Assembly: GCA_019415525.1 (NCBI GenBank)
Contig: DXZA01000067.1
Span: forward strand, 310,001-374,000
Length of the DNA: 64,000 bases
Origin: Tyzzerella sp.
Lineage (GTDB): Bacteria; Bacillota; Clostridia; Lachnospirales; Anaerotignaceae
Direction of reading: 5' to 3'
Below the pieces are notes generated by a model. The model was not told where the DNA came from. It made no database searches and worked only from the letters and a program-made list of their open reading frames with translations. The position numbers and the translations under genes were made by a program. Shown here piece after piece: positions 6,824-14,499 of the stretch (its first letter is position 1; the number at the start of each line of letters is the position of its first letter).

Positions 6824-8740
6824 ATGATTTTTGCCTGTAAGGATATACAAAAATCTTATGGTATAGATACAATACTTGAAAAAGTTTCATTTAATATAGA
6901 AGATAGAGAAAAAGTAGCTATTGTTGGTGTAAATGGTGCGGGAAAAACTACTGTTTTTAAAATTATAACAGGAGAAATTTCTGCTGATGGTGGAGATATT
7001 TTTATAAAAAAAGATGCATCATTGGGATACCTTGCCCAAAATTTTGTAATAGATAAAGATATAACTATATATGAAGAAATGCTTTCTGTATTTAATAACA
7101 TTATGGATATGGAAAAAAATCTTAGAGATATGGAAAATAAAATGGCTAGTATTTCTGAAGATGAACTTCCTAAATTTATGGAACAATATTCAAGAATATC
7201 TCATGATTTTGAGCAACTTGATGGATATAGCTATAAAAGCCGTATAAAAGGTGTTTTAAACGGTCTTGGCTTTACAGAAGAAGAATATAACAAACCTTTA
7301 AATACACTTTCTGGAGGTCAAAAAACAAGAGTACATCTTGGAAAACTTCTTCTTACACAACCTGACCTTCTTCTTCTTGATGAGCCTACAAACCATCTTG
7401 ATATAGAATCTCTTGTATGGCTTGAAGATTTTCTTCGTTCATACCCTAAAGCTGTTCTTATAATATCACATGACCGTTATTTTATGGACAGAATAGTAAC
7501 AAAAGTTATAGAGATTGAAAACAGAAAATCAACTATATATGAAGGAAACTACAGCTATTATGCTGAACAAAAAGAAATTAATAGACAGATACAATTAAAA
7601 CAATATATAAATCAACAAAAGGAAATTAAACATCACGAAGAAGTTATAAGAACTTTACGTTCTTTTAACCGTGAAAAGTCAATTAAACGTGCAGAAAGTC
7701 GTGAAAAAGCCCTTGAAAAAATAGAGAGAGTGGAAAAACCGGAAAGTCTTCCTGATAAAATGCGTCTTACATTAACACCAAGAATAACAAGCGGAAATGA
7801 TGTTATTCATGCTGAAAATCTTTCAAAATCATTTCCTGATAAAACTCTTTTTTCAGGTGTAAATTTTGATGTTAGAAGAAGTGAAAAAGTAGCAATAATA
7901 GGTCCTAATGGTGTAGGAAAAAGTACACTTTTTAAAATGCTTTTAGGACAAGTACCATATGATAGCGGAGAAATTAAACTTGGTACAAATGTAAATATAG
8001 GCTATTATGACCAGGAACAGCAAGCTCTTGATGAGTCAAAAACAATTTTTCAAGAAATATCAGATGCCTATCCAAACATGACAAATGGAGAAATAAGAAA
8101 TGTTCTTGCAGCATTTGTATTTACAGGTGATGATATATTCAAAACAATAGGCTCATTAAGTGGTGGCGAAAAAGGACGTATAGCACTTGCAAAAATAATG
8201 CTTTCAGAAGCAAATCTTCTTATGCTTGACGAACCTACAAACCATCTTGATATGTTTTCAAAAGAAATTCTTGAAAATGCAATAAACAGTTATGAAGGTA
8301 CTGTTGTTTATATATCTCATGACCGTTATTTCATAAACCGTACAGCAGAAAGAATACTTGACCTTAATCCTTATGGAGTTACTGAATATTTAGGTAATTA
8401 TGACTACTATCTTGAGAAAAAAGCCGAAAAAGAAAGAGAAGCCATAGAAGCTGCTATTGCCAATCCTTCAATTCCTTCACCTATTATTGAAAGTAATACA
8501 AAAATGGACTGGAAAAAACAAAAAGAAGAACAAGCAAAAGAACGAAAAATACAAAATAAAATTAAAAAACTTGAAGAAGAAATAGAAAAAACTGAAAATA
8601 AAATAAATGAACTTTCAGAACTTCTTTTTGACGAAAAAATAAGCTGTGACCCTGGAAAAGCAAAAGATATATTCGATGAAAAAACTGCTCTTGAAGAAAA
8701 ACTTGAAGAACTTTTTGAAGAATGGGGCGAATTACAATAA
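6824..8740 (+). CDS. ABC-F family ATPase (ribosome-acting)
   Basis: Soluble tandem-ATPase of the ABC-F class, 638 residues, acting on the ribosome rather than in transport. First cassette: Walker A GVNGAGKTT (about residue 36), signature LSGGQKTRVHLG, Walker B LLLLDEPTNHLD. Second cassette: GPNGVGKST, LSGGEKGRIALAK, LLMLDEPTNHLD. Between them is the charged interdomain linker (about 240-320). A C-terminal coiled coil (about 555-638, rich in Lys/Glu) resembles YdiF/Uup-type members. No membrane segments. Whether it protects against an antibiotic or is a housekeeping translation factor cannot be decided here. GGGGG precedes the ATG. Confidence 0.93.
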   Translation: MIFACKDIQKSYGIDTILEKVSFNIEDREKVAIVGVNGAGKTTVFKIITGEISADGGDIFIKKDASLGYLAQNFVIDKDITIYEEMLSVFNNIMDMEKNLRDMENKMASISEDELPKFMEQYSRISHDFEQLDGYSYKSRIKGVLNGLGFTEEEYNKPLNTLSGGQKTRVHLGKLLLTQPDLLLLDEPTNHLDIESLVWLEDFLRSYPKAVLIISHDRYFMDRIVTKVIEIENRKSTIYEGNYSYYAEQKEINRQIQLKQYINQQKEIKHHEEVIRTLRSFNREKSIKRAESREKALEKIERVEKPESLPDKMRLTLTPRITSGNDVIHAENLSKSFPDKTLFSGVNFDVRRSEKVAIIGPNGVGKSTLFKMLLGQVPYDSGEIKLGTNVNIGYYDQEQQALDESKTIFQEISDAYPNMTNGEIRNVLAAFVFTGDDIFKTIGSLSGGEKGRIALAKIMLSEANLLMLDEPTNHLDMFSKEILENAINSYEGTVVYISHDRYFINRTAERILDLNPYGVTEYLGNYDYYLEKKAEKEREAIEAAIANPSIPSPIIESNTKMDWKKQKEEQAKERKIQNKIKKLEEEIEKTENKINELSELLFDEKISCDPGKAKDIFDEKTALEEKLEELFEEWGELQ

Positions 8741-8772
8741 AAAATGGTGTGTACATAAGTACACACCATTTT
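8741..8772. terminator. Bidirectional terminator
   Basis: Perfect 14-bp arms (8741-8754 and 8759-8772), loop ataa, A-run and T-run on the flanks. It serves the ABC-F gene and the convergent DUF1858 gene. Confidence 0.88.
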
Positions 8773-8776
8773 TTAT

Positions 8777-8983
8777 TTATTTGCTTGCAAGATAAGCATT
8801 AATATCGTTTAAAAGAACATCAACGTCCATACCATGAACAAGGCAAGCTTCTTCAAGAGTTTCTCCTGCTGAAGAAGGACAACCTACACAGTGCATTCCT
8901 GACTGCATTAAAATAGCTGCAATACCTCTGTCTATCATAAGCATTTCACCGATAAGTGTTGATTTTGTTACCTGTGTTGCCAT
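8777..8983 (-). CDS. DUF1858 domain protein
   Basis: A 68-residue protein that is essentially one DUF1858 domain: MATQVTKSTLIGEMLMIDRG, then GMHCVGCPSSAGETLEEAC with the CxxC pair that relatives (also the N-terminus of some hybrid-cluster and ScdA-like proteins) share. The function is not established; the CxxC suggests redox or metal binding. I use the ATG at 8983, preceded by AAGGAGGT; an upstream frame would add 12 residues unlike the family. Confidence 0.85.
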   Translation of the reverse strand: MATQVTKSTLIGEMLMIDRGIAAILMQSGMHCVGCPSSAGETLEEACLVHGMDVDVLLNDINAYLASK

Positions 8984-9085
8984 TATCAAAAGACCTCCTT
9001 TATAATAAATATATAACAATATTATACTTTTATTGTCTAAAAAAACAAGACTATTTTAATTATTTTAACCTAAAGGAGAATTTTT

Positions 9086-9688
9086 ATGATAATAGATATA
9101 AGCCGTAAAATAACAGAAAATACATATGTTTACCCTGATGACCCAATATTTAAAAAAGAAATTATATTTGAAAATCCTCAAGTTTCACTTTTACACTTGG
9201 GTAGCCATACAAGCACTCATATTGACTCACCTGCTCATTTTTTTAAATCAATGGCAACAGTTGGTGATATTGATTTAAATAGAATATGTGGAAAAGCAAA
9301 AGTAATAGAAATAAAAAATAAAAATATTATAGAAAAAAATGATTTAATTAAATATACAATAGAGAAAGATGATATTATACTTTTTAAAACATCAAATTCA
9401 TATATTTTTGATGGGGAAAAACCTCTTTCTGAATATGTATCATTATCATATGAAGGGGCTTTATATTTAGTTGAAAAAGAAATAAGTCTTGTTGGAATTG
9501 ATTATATATCAATAGAAGCTGAAAGTTCTATTAATTTTGATGTTCATAAAATACTTTTAAAAAATAATATTTATATAATTGAAACATTAGACCTTAAAAA
9601 TATTGATGAAGGCGAATATAAATTTTACTGTTTACCTCTTAATATACATTCTGATGGTTGTCCTGTAAGATGTATACTTGAAATATAA
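9086..9688 (+). CDS. Cyclase family protein (kynurenine-formamidase-like metal hydrolase)
   Basis: A 200-residue PF04199 protein. The metal-binding motif HTSTHIDSPAHF (about residues 41-52, HxxTHxDxPxH) is intact, and the N-terminus MIIDISRKITENTYVYPDDP is typical. Family members hydrolyse amides such as N-formylkynurenine or isatin. No tryptophan-degradation gene is nearby, so the substrate is unknown. AAAGGAG precedes the ATG at 9086. Single-gene unit ending at a bidirectional terminator. Confidence 0.88.
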   Translation: MIIDISRKITENTYVYPDDPIFKKEIIFENPQVSLLHLGSHTSTHIDSPAHFFKSMATVGDIDLNRICGKAKVIEIKNKNIIEKNDLIKYTIEKDDIILFKTSNSYIFDGEKPLSEYVSLSYEGALYLVEKEISLVGIDYISIEAESSINFDVHKILLKNNIYIIETLDLKNIDEGEYKFYCLPLNIHSDGCPVRCILEI

Positions 9689-9717
9689 AAGGACTGCTTT
9701 TTTAAAGCAGTCCTTTT
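9687..9717. terminator. Bidirectional terminator
   Basis: Arms of 14 bases (9687-9700 and 9704-9717) with a ttt loop, overlapping the stop of the cyclase gene and facing the signal peptidase gene. Confidence 0.85.
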
Positions 9718-9719
9718 AA

Positions 9720-10250
9720 TTATTCTAAAATTTCAATTCCTGGAAAATATTTAAATATTACTTTTCCTAAAATATCATCTTCTTCTACAAATTTATTTTC
9801 CCAAAAACGTGAATCAAGAGAATTATTTCTATTATCACCCATCATAAAATAACTATCTTCTGGTACTGTATATGGGCCATAGTCACCTATATATGTTTCT
9901 TTAATATGTTCATCAACACTTTCATTTATTTCTCCATCAATATATACGTGACCATCTTTTATTTCAACAGTTTCTCCTGGAAGACCAATTACTCTTTTTA
10001 CATAAAGAGTTTCACCTGTAGGGTCATCAGGATATCTAAAAACTGCTATATCCCCTCTTTTTGGGTCTCCAAAAATATAAGAAAGTCTTAGTGCAACAAT
10101 TCTATCATTTGGCATTATTGTGGTTTCCATAGAACCTGTTGGAACAGTTGCATTTACTATTACAAACTTATTTATAAGTAACGCAAGTATTACTGCAAAT
10201 ACTATTGTCTTTAACCAGCTTAATATTTCACTTTTAACTCTTTCTGACAT
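9720..10250 (-). CDS. lepB: Signal peptidase I
   Basis: Membrane-anchored type I signal peptidase (Ser/Lys dyad) that removes signal peptides from exported proteins. One N-terminal transmembrane helix (IVFAVILALLINKFVIVNA). The catalytic Ser is in PTGSMETTIMPND, the box D/Lys region is YVKRVIGLPGETVEIKDG, and box E is GDNRNNSLDSR. All Gram-positive SipS-type boxes are present; 176 residues is the usual size. The ATG at 10250 has GGAG 9 bases upstream and is preferred to TTG 10271. Confidence 0.95.
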   Translation of the reverse strand: MSERVKSEILSWLKTIVFAVILALLINKFVIVNATVPTGSMETTIMPNDRIVALRLSYIFGDPKRGDIAVFRYPDDPTGETLYVKRVIGLPGETVEIKDGHVYIDGEINESVDEHIKETYIGDYGPYTVPEDSYFMMGDNRNNSLDSRFWENKFVEEDDILGKVIFKYFPGIEILE

Positions 10251-10348
10251 ATTCATTATCTCCACTTTCAAAAAAATAAGTAGATTTATTATATCATATA
10301 ATGAATACTTTTAGTTAATAAATTTATTATTTTTTTCTTAATATGTTA

Positions 10349-10567
10349 TTAACTATTCATTCTAAGAAGCTCAAGAAACTTGGCTGCTCTTTCCTTATCT
10401 TTTTCACTCATATCAGCAAGAAGCATATTTATTATTCTTTCTTCATCTTCCTTTGTACTATTTGAAAGAAGTGACTCTCTTTCGGAAGTAAAAAGACCTA
10501 TAATTTCAAGAGGGCTTTTACCTTTTGCACGTTTTATAAAATCATCAAATTTATTATTTTCTGTCAA
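10349..10567 (-). CDS. Small conserved-looking protein, function unknown
   Basis: A 72-residue, charged, helical, cytosolic protein without a recognisable domain (MTENNKFDDFIKRAKGKSPL at the start, ERAAKFLELLRMNS at the end). The start is a TTG at 10567 with GGAGGAG upstream. It overlaps the end of the preceding gene by 14 bases, so the two are translationally coupled and probably work together. I do not recognise a family; coding potential is supported by the ribosome binding site, the overlap and normal codon use. Confidence 0.6.
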   Translation of the reverse strand: MTENNKFDDFIKRAKGKSPLEIIGLFTSERESLLSNSTKEDEERIINMLLADMSEKDKERAAKFLELLRMNS

Positions 10568-11036
10568 TTAAAATCTCCTCCTTTAAATTTATAAGTTTTC
10601 TCATTTCAATAAATCTTAATATATTATCAATTTTTGCAGCCTCTTCCTTCGTCATATAACTTTTTAATACATTAAGTAACTCTTTTTTTCTCTCCAAACC
10701 TGTTTTTGTATTCTTTTTGCTTTGTATTGATATTACAGGCATATCAAAGGCTTTTTTTAACTCCATAAGCTTTACTGCAATATATATGCTTTTTTGATAT
10801 TCCTCATTTAAAAATGGTATTGCTGCATATATAAAATCATTATTATTATTTACACTTTGAGTTTTTATAGGGTTTTCTTCTAACTTAGGAATATCCATAA
10901 GACTTTTTATTTTTTCGGCTTTTTGAAAAGCATTCATTATATCCTCTGTTTTTATATTATCAGTATTAAACCCAAAGCTTTCAAGAATACTTTTTATATT
11001 ATTTTTATCATTTAAAATATTTATATTATTTTCCAT
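10554..11036 (-). CDS. Hypothetical protein, translationally coupled pair
   Basis: A 160-residue, Lys/Asn/Ile-rich soluble protein of predicted all-helical structure. It contains IMNAFQKAEKIKSLMDIPKL and a central IYAAIPFLNEEYQKSIYIAV stretch. No signal peptide or membrane segment. AAGGGG lies before the ATG at 11036. Its last 14 bases overlap the next gene. A somewhat similar pattern (AI..F...E...K..MAI.ML) appears in the unknown gene at 17718-18134, which is only a visual resemblance. Function unknown. Confidence 0.6.
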   Translation of the reverse strand: MENNINILNDKNNIKSILESFGFNTDNIKTEDIMNAFQKAEKIKSLMDIPKLEENPIKTQSVNNNNDFIYAAIPFLNEEYQKSIYIAVKLMELKKAFDMPVISIQSKKNTKTGLERKKELLNVLKSYMTKEEAAKIDNILRFIEMRKLINLKEEILIDRK

Positions 11037-11093
11037 TATACATACACCCCTTTTTTAAAGGATATGCTACAAAAATCTAAATAATACAAAAAA

Positions 11094-11113
11094 GAGGCGG
11101 TTTTATCCGCCTC
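11094..11113 (-). terminator. Terminator of the Cys-rich small protein gene
   Basis: GC-rich 7-bp perfect arms (11094-11100 and 11107-11113) with a 6-base loop, followed on the minus strand by a T6 run. Confidence 0.88.
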
Positions 11114-11124
11114 AAAATTTAAAA

Positions 11125-11316
11125 TCATTCCTTAGCTTCGCAGATATTAAATCCATTCTGGTTTCCACAGAAACAAAGGATAAGTAATAAGATAAGGAGT
11201 TCATCATTATTTCCTCCACATCCACAGCCGTTATTATTATTGTTTCCACAACAGCAAAGAAGAATAATAATCCAAAGCCAGCTTCCATTTCCACAACCAT
11301 TACTTAAACAACCCAT
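11125..11316 (-). CDS. Cys/Asn/Gly-rich small protein (HCB/chorion-class type)
   Basis: A 63-residue protein made of two hydrophobic segments (WLWIIILLCCC and LLILLLILCFC) alternating with Gly/Asn/Cys runs (CGNNNNNGCGCGGNN). This resembles clostridial proteins labelled chorion-class high-cysteine HCB protein. They are suspected to be small membrane or spore-envelope components; their role is not established. Perfect AGGAGG upstream of ATG 11316 and a strong terminator directly after it support a real gene. It is in a sporulating genome, but no sporulation promoter was identified. Confidence 0.7.
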   Translation of the reverse strand: MGCLSNGCGNGSWLWIIILLCCCGNNNNNGCGCGGNNDELLILLLILCFCGNQNGFNICEAKE

Positions 11317-11517
11317 AAATAAGTTCCTCCTTTAAATTAAAAAGTTTTATTTGTTTCACAATTTAATTCTATGGTCGTATTTTTAAAAAAATTCCAATTT
11401 TTTAAAAAAATTTATATGGACAAGCAAGAATTTGTCCAAAAATATAAAAATTTATGACATTTAGACCATATAATTCATAAGCTATAAAGTAAAATAAAGT
11501 TTTTTTGGAGAGCTGTA

Positions 11518-11757
11518 ATGAGAGATAAAAATATATTTATGTGTATGAATACTGCTATAAAAAAAGTTGGTCTTTCAAAAGATATTGAATATACAGGAAA
11601 AAATATAGGAATAGCCATACTTGATACAGGTGTTTCTCCTGTTTATGATTTTTGTATGCCTATAAACAGGATAAAAGCATTTAAAGATTTTGTTAATGGT
11701 AAAACAGAGCCTTATGATGATAATGGACACGGTACTCATGTAACGTATTCATATTAG
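11518..11757 (+). CDS. Subtilase (S8 peptidase), N-terminal part of an interrupted gene
   Basis: The first 76 codons are the N-terminal end of an intracellular S8 protease without signal peptide. The catalytic Asp is in AILDTGVS (residue 36) and the catalytic His in DDNGHGTHV (residue 71). Immediately after the codons for THVT the frame meets three foreign codons and TAG, so as it stands the product is a dead 79-residue fragment. The missing part, starting with the same four codons, lies at 16971-17708. Joined at the shared 12 bases, the frame is restored exactly. GGAGAG precedes the ATG. The interruption is described under the element at 11734-16982. Confidence 0.88.
   Translation: MRDKNIFMCMNTAIKKVGLSKDIEYTGKNIGIAILDTGVSPVYDFCMPINRIKAFKDFVNGKTEPYDDNGHGTHVTYSY
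11734..11745 (+). repeat. Left 12-base direct repeat (attL core)
   Basis: The 12 bases actcatgtaacg, coding THVT in the subtilase, recur exactly at 16971-16982. They mark the left junction of the inserted element. Confidence 0.85.
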
Positions 11758-11818
11758 ACAAATATATACTTATGTATTCATATAATTATATAATAATATA
11801 AAATTCGACAAATATATA
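11745..11818. repeat. Subterminal direct repeats inside the left end of the element
   Basis: gtattcatat occurs at 11745-11754 and 11774-11783, and gacaaatatata at 11757-11768 and 11807-11818. The same two words thus occur twice in the same order just inside the left junction. They could be recombinase or accessory-factor binding sites. Confidence 0.5.
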
Positions 11819-11862
11819 AAGTGTAAAATTATATATATTATTTTTAGTATAAATTTACTATA

Positions 11863-11891
11863 TTGACTTTTAAATACTGTAAAATTATAAT
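11863..11891 (+). promoter_or_regulatory. Promoter of the FMN-riboswitch/MATE transcript
   Basis: TTGACT (11863-11868), 17-base spacer, TATAAT (11886-11891). The transcript would start near 11898, about 20 bases before the riboswitch. The element therefore carries its own promoter. Confidence 0.8.
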
Positions 11892-11918
11892 GAAGTTAAA
11901 TTTTAAACAATATATGAA

Positions 11919-12025
11919 TTTCTTCAGAAACGGGGTAATTCCCCTACCGGTAGTAAAGCCTACGAGCATTTTTGCAAATCCGTTGAAATTACGGAGCCGA
12001 CAGTAAGTCTGGATGGGAGAAGAAA
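11919..12025 (+). promoter_or_regulatory. FMN riboswitch aptamer (RFN element)
   Basis: The conserved RFN landmarks appear in order: gggg-taatt-cccc helix (11932-11944), accggtagtaaagcctacgagc (about 11946-11967), the ccgttgaaattacgg helix (11980-11994), then gccgacagt and agtctggatgggaga. Helix P1 is formed by 11919-11925 with 12019-12025 (7 perfect pairs). It binds flavin mononucleotide. It sits in the leader of the MATE gene inside the mobile element. Confidence 0.93.
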
Positions 12026-12073
12026 AGTTTTTTATTTCAAAAGAAATAAAATTACTTTCTTCTCCCTTTTTTT
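12015..12073 (+). terminator. Riboswitch expression platform: terminator overlapping P1
   Basis: A long hairpin pairs 12015-12038 with 12043-12066 (lower stem gggagaag... with ...cttctccc, a bulged A and one small internal loop), then T7. Its 5' arm includes 12019-12025, the 3' strand of aptamer helix P1. P1 and the terminator exclude each other, so FMN binding should permit read-through. Confidence 0.75.
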
Positions 12074-12098
12074 ATATAAAAAAGAGAGGAGTATATAT

Positions 12099-13469
12099 AT
12101 GACTAAAACATCAAATCCACTTGGTACAGAACCTATATTAAAATTACTTAAGAAATTTTCAATACCAACAGCTCTTACATTAATGGTTAATTATCTTTAT
12201 AACATAGTTGACCAAATTTTTGTAGGTCAAAGTATGGGGGTTGAAGGTATTGCAGCAACAAATGTTGCTTTTCCATTTTCAACAGTTTGTGTGGCTGTAG
12301 CATTGCTTATTGGTGATGGCTGTGCTGCTAACACAAGTCTTTCTCTGGGTAGAGGTGAGAAAGATTATGCTGATAAAGGCTTTGGAAACTCATTTTTTAT
12401 GCTTATAGCATTTAGTATATTTATACTTATATTTGGTAATATATTTTTAAAAGAACTTGTACTTCTTTTTGGAGCAACAGAAACTGTTTTTGAGTCTTCA
12501 ATGGCTTATTCAAGAATTATACTTTTAGGCTTGCCATTTATGATTATAAATGTTTCTTTTACTGCAATAATACGTGCTGACGGAAACCCAAAATATACTA
12601 TGAAGTGTATGATGACTGGTGCAATAATAAATTTAATACTAGACCCTATATTTATATTTGGTTTTAAAATGGGAGTTGTTGGTGCTGCAATAGCAACTAT
12701 TATAGGACAAATTGCAGCTGGGATACTTTGCATTATATACATACCTAAGTTTAAATCTATAACATTTAAAAAAGAAAATTTAAAACTTTCAAAAAATGTT
12801 TGTGGTACTATATTATCTCTTGGAATATCAAGCTTTTTTACACAAATAGCAACAGCAATTTTACAAATTATAATGAATAATCTTATGAGGATATATGGAG
12901 CAACAACAATTTATGGAAGTGATATAGCTCTTTCTTGTTATGGAATGATGATGAAAATATATCAAATGGCACATTCAATGCTTGTTGGTCTTTCTTCAGG
13001 AACACAGCCTATAAACGGTTTTAATTATGGTGCAAAACAATATGACAGGGTAAAAACAACATATAGCTATGCTTTTATATTTTCATTTGTAATATCTATT
13101 TTTTGGTTTGGAATATATATGATATTCCCTGCACATATTGCAAAACTTTTTGTAAATAATTCACCTATGTATCAAGAATTTGCAAAAGTATGTTTCAGAA
13201 CATATATGATGGTATTTTTTATATATGGTATGCCTATGGTAACATCATCATTTTTTCAGGCAATAGGAAAACCTTCAAAAGCACTTTTACTTTCATTATC
13301 AAGGCAAGCTTTTTTCCTTATACCTCTTTCATTAATACTTTCATATAAATTTGGTCTTACAGGAGCGTTAATTGCTGCACCTTTGGCAGATACTCTTACA
13401 TTTATTGTTGCAATAATTTTAATAATATATGAATTTAAAACTTGGAAAACAAAAGGTTTTATTAAGTAA
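12099..13469 (+). CDS. MATE family efflux transporter under FMN control
   Basis: A 456-residue, 12-helix MATE antiporter (two MatE domains, about residues 20-180 and 240-400). Typical segments are PTALTLMVNYLYNIVDQIFV at the start and GLSSGTQPINGFNYGAKQYD in the second half (MepA-like subgroup). Located directly behind an FMN riboswitch, it most likely exports flavins or flavin analogues; E. coli YeeO is a precedent for flavin export by a MATE protein. The substrate is inference from the riboswitch. GAGAGGAG precedes the ATG. It is cargo of the element splitting the subtilase gene. Confidence 0.9.
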   Translation: MTKTSNPLGTEPILKLLKKFSIPTALTLMVNYLYNIVDQIFVGQSMGVEGIAATNVAFPFSTVCVAVALLIGDGCAANTSLSLGRGEKDYADKGFGNSFFMLIAFSIFILIFGNIFLKELVLLFGATETVFESSMAYSRIILLGLPFMIINVSFTAIIRADGNPKYTMKCMMTGAIINLILDPIFIFGFKMGVVGAAIATIIGQIAAGILCIIYIPKFKSITFKKENLKLSKNVCGTILSLGISSFFTQIATAILQIIMNNLMRIYGATTIYGSDIALSCYGMMMKIYQMAHSMLVGLSSGTQPINGFNYGAKQYDRVKTTYSYAFIFSFVISIFWFGIYMIFPAHIAKLFVNNSPMYQEFAKVCFRTYMMVFFIYGMPMVTSSFFQAIGKPSKALLLSLSRQAFFLIPLSLILSYKFGLTGALIAAPLADTLTFIVAIILIIYEFKTWKTKGFIK

Positions 13470-13499
13470 GAAAAGACAGCTTTAGCTGTCTTTTCTTAC
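13466..13499. terminator. Bidirectional terminator between MATE and recombinase genes
   Basis: Perfect 15-bp arms (13466-13480 and 13485-13499) with a ttta loop. It ends the two convergent genes. Confidence 0.85.
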
Positions 13500-13504
13500 G
13501 ATTT

Positions 13505-14407
13505 TTATTTATTAAACAAACTTTGTACACTTATAAAATACTCTCTTGATATAATAGGCTCATGAGTATTTTTTACCCATATCCATTCATCTTTTGATAC
13601 AGCAGAAACCTTATTACTTTTATAGCTTATTTTTCTTTCTTTACCTTGTACCATATCTCCCATATAAACAGGATTTGTAAGTATTTTTCTTATTGTATTT
13701 TTAGACCAAACACCATTATTTTTTATATTTTTTCGTCCCATATCCATTCCTTTTGACATTTTATATTGGGACGGTGTCAAAATTTTCATTTCTGTAAGAA
13801 TTTCTGCTATTTCTCTACAATTTTTACCATCTTTAAAAAGTTTAAATATAAGTTTTATATTTTCCTCTGTATTTTTATCTATTTCAAGTTTATGTTTATA
13901 TTTTGGATTTTTAATATATCCATAAGGTGCATATGTACCTATAAAAAGACCAGTTTCCATTTTTCTTTTAAATACAGACCTTATATTTTCTGATATTTCC
14001 TCACAGTACCATTCATTTACAAGACTATTTATCTGTCGTATTTTTTTAGTACTTTTAACAGAAGTATCAATGTTATCCACAACTCCTATAAATCTTATAC
14101 CCATCTGTGGAAATATAACATTAAGATATTTCTCAGCTGTTGATATATCTCTTGTAAATCTTGATTGATTTTTACATATTATAGTATCAAAAAGTTTTTT
14201 ATTGCTATCCTCTATCATCTCTTTAAATTGCGGTCTTTCATTATCCAGTCCAGAATAGTCTTCATCACAGTATATTTTATATATTTCAAATCCATTATCT
14301 TTTGCATATTTTGTGAGAAGTATTTTTTGATTTTTTATACTTTCACTTTCATCATTACCTTTATCTTCAACAGATATTCGACAATACAAAGCTGCTTTTT
14401 TCAACAA
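13505..14407 (-). CDS. Serine site-specific recombinase, short form
   Basis: A resolvase/invertase-family recombinase, 300 residues, likely to cut and join the element ends through a phosphoserine link. The catalytic domain (about 1-150) has the nucleophile in ALYCRIS (Ser12) and NQSRFTRD. The recombinase (PF07508) domain covers about 155-270 (YAPYGYIKN..., TIRKILTNPVYMGDMVQGK). The protein stops shortly after, at SREYFISVQSLFNK, without the Cys-rich zinc ribbon and coiled coil expected in large serine integrases (450-550 residues). A strong terminator follows at once, so no trailing remnant is seen. The start is a TTG (14407) with AAGAAGG upstream. Confidence 0.9.
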   Translation of the reverse strand: MLKKAALYCRISVEDKGNDESESIKNQKILLTKYAKDNGFEIYKIYCDEDYSGLDNERPQFKEMIEDSNKKLFDTIICKNQSRFTRDISTAEKYLNVIFPQMGIRFIGVVDNIDTSVKSTKKIRQINSLVNEWYCEEISENIRSVFKRKMETGLFIGTYAPYGYIKNPKYKHKLEIDKNTEENIKLIFKLFKDGKNCREIAEILTEMKILTPSQYKMSKGMDMGRKNIKNNGVWSKNTIRKILTNPVYMGDMVQGKERKISYKSNKVSAVSKDEWIWVKNTHEPIISREYFISVQSLFNK

Positions 14408-14457
14408 ACATACCTTCTTTTTTAAAATTAATTTATTATATTTTATATATTTTTTTA

Positions 14458-14466
14458 TGTTATAAT
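14458..14466 (+). promoter_or_regulatory. Extended -10 promoter of the ferritin gene
   Basis: TGTTATAAT (TGn extended -10) about 34 bases before the ferritin ATG; no clear -35. Confidence 0.5.
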
Positions 14467-14499
14467 GATATAAAATTAAAAAAGAAAGGAATGTTTTTT

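Noticed and set aside
11112..11300. Alternative minus-strand frame over the Cys-rich small protein
   Set aside because: The frame at 11125-11316 has the perfect AGGAGG and the family-like CGNNNNNGCGC composition; the other frame does not.
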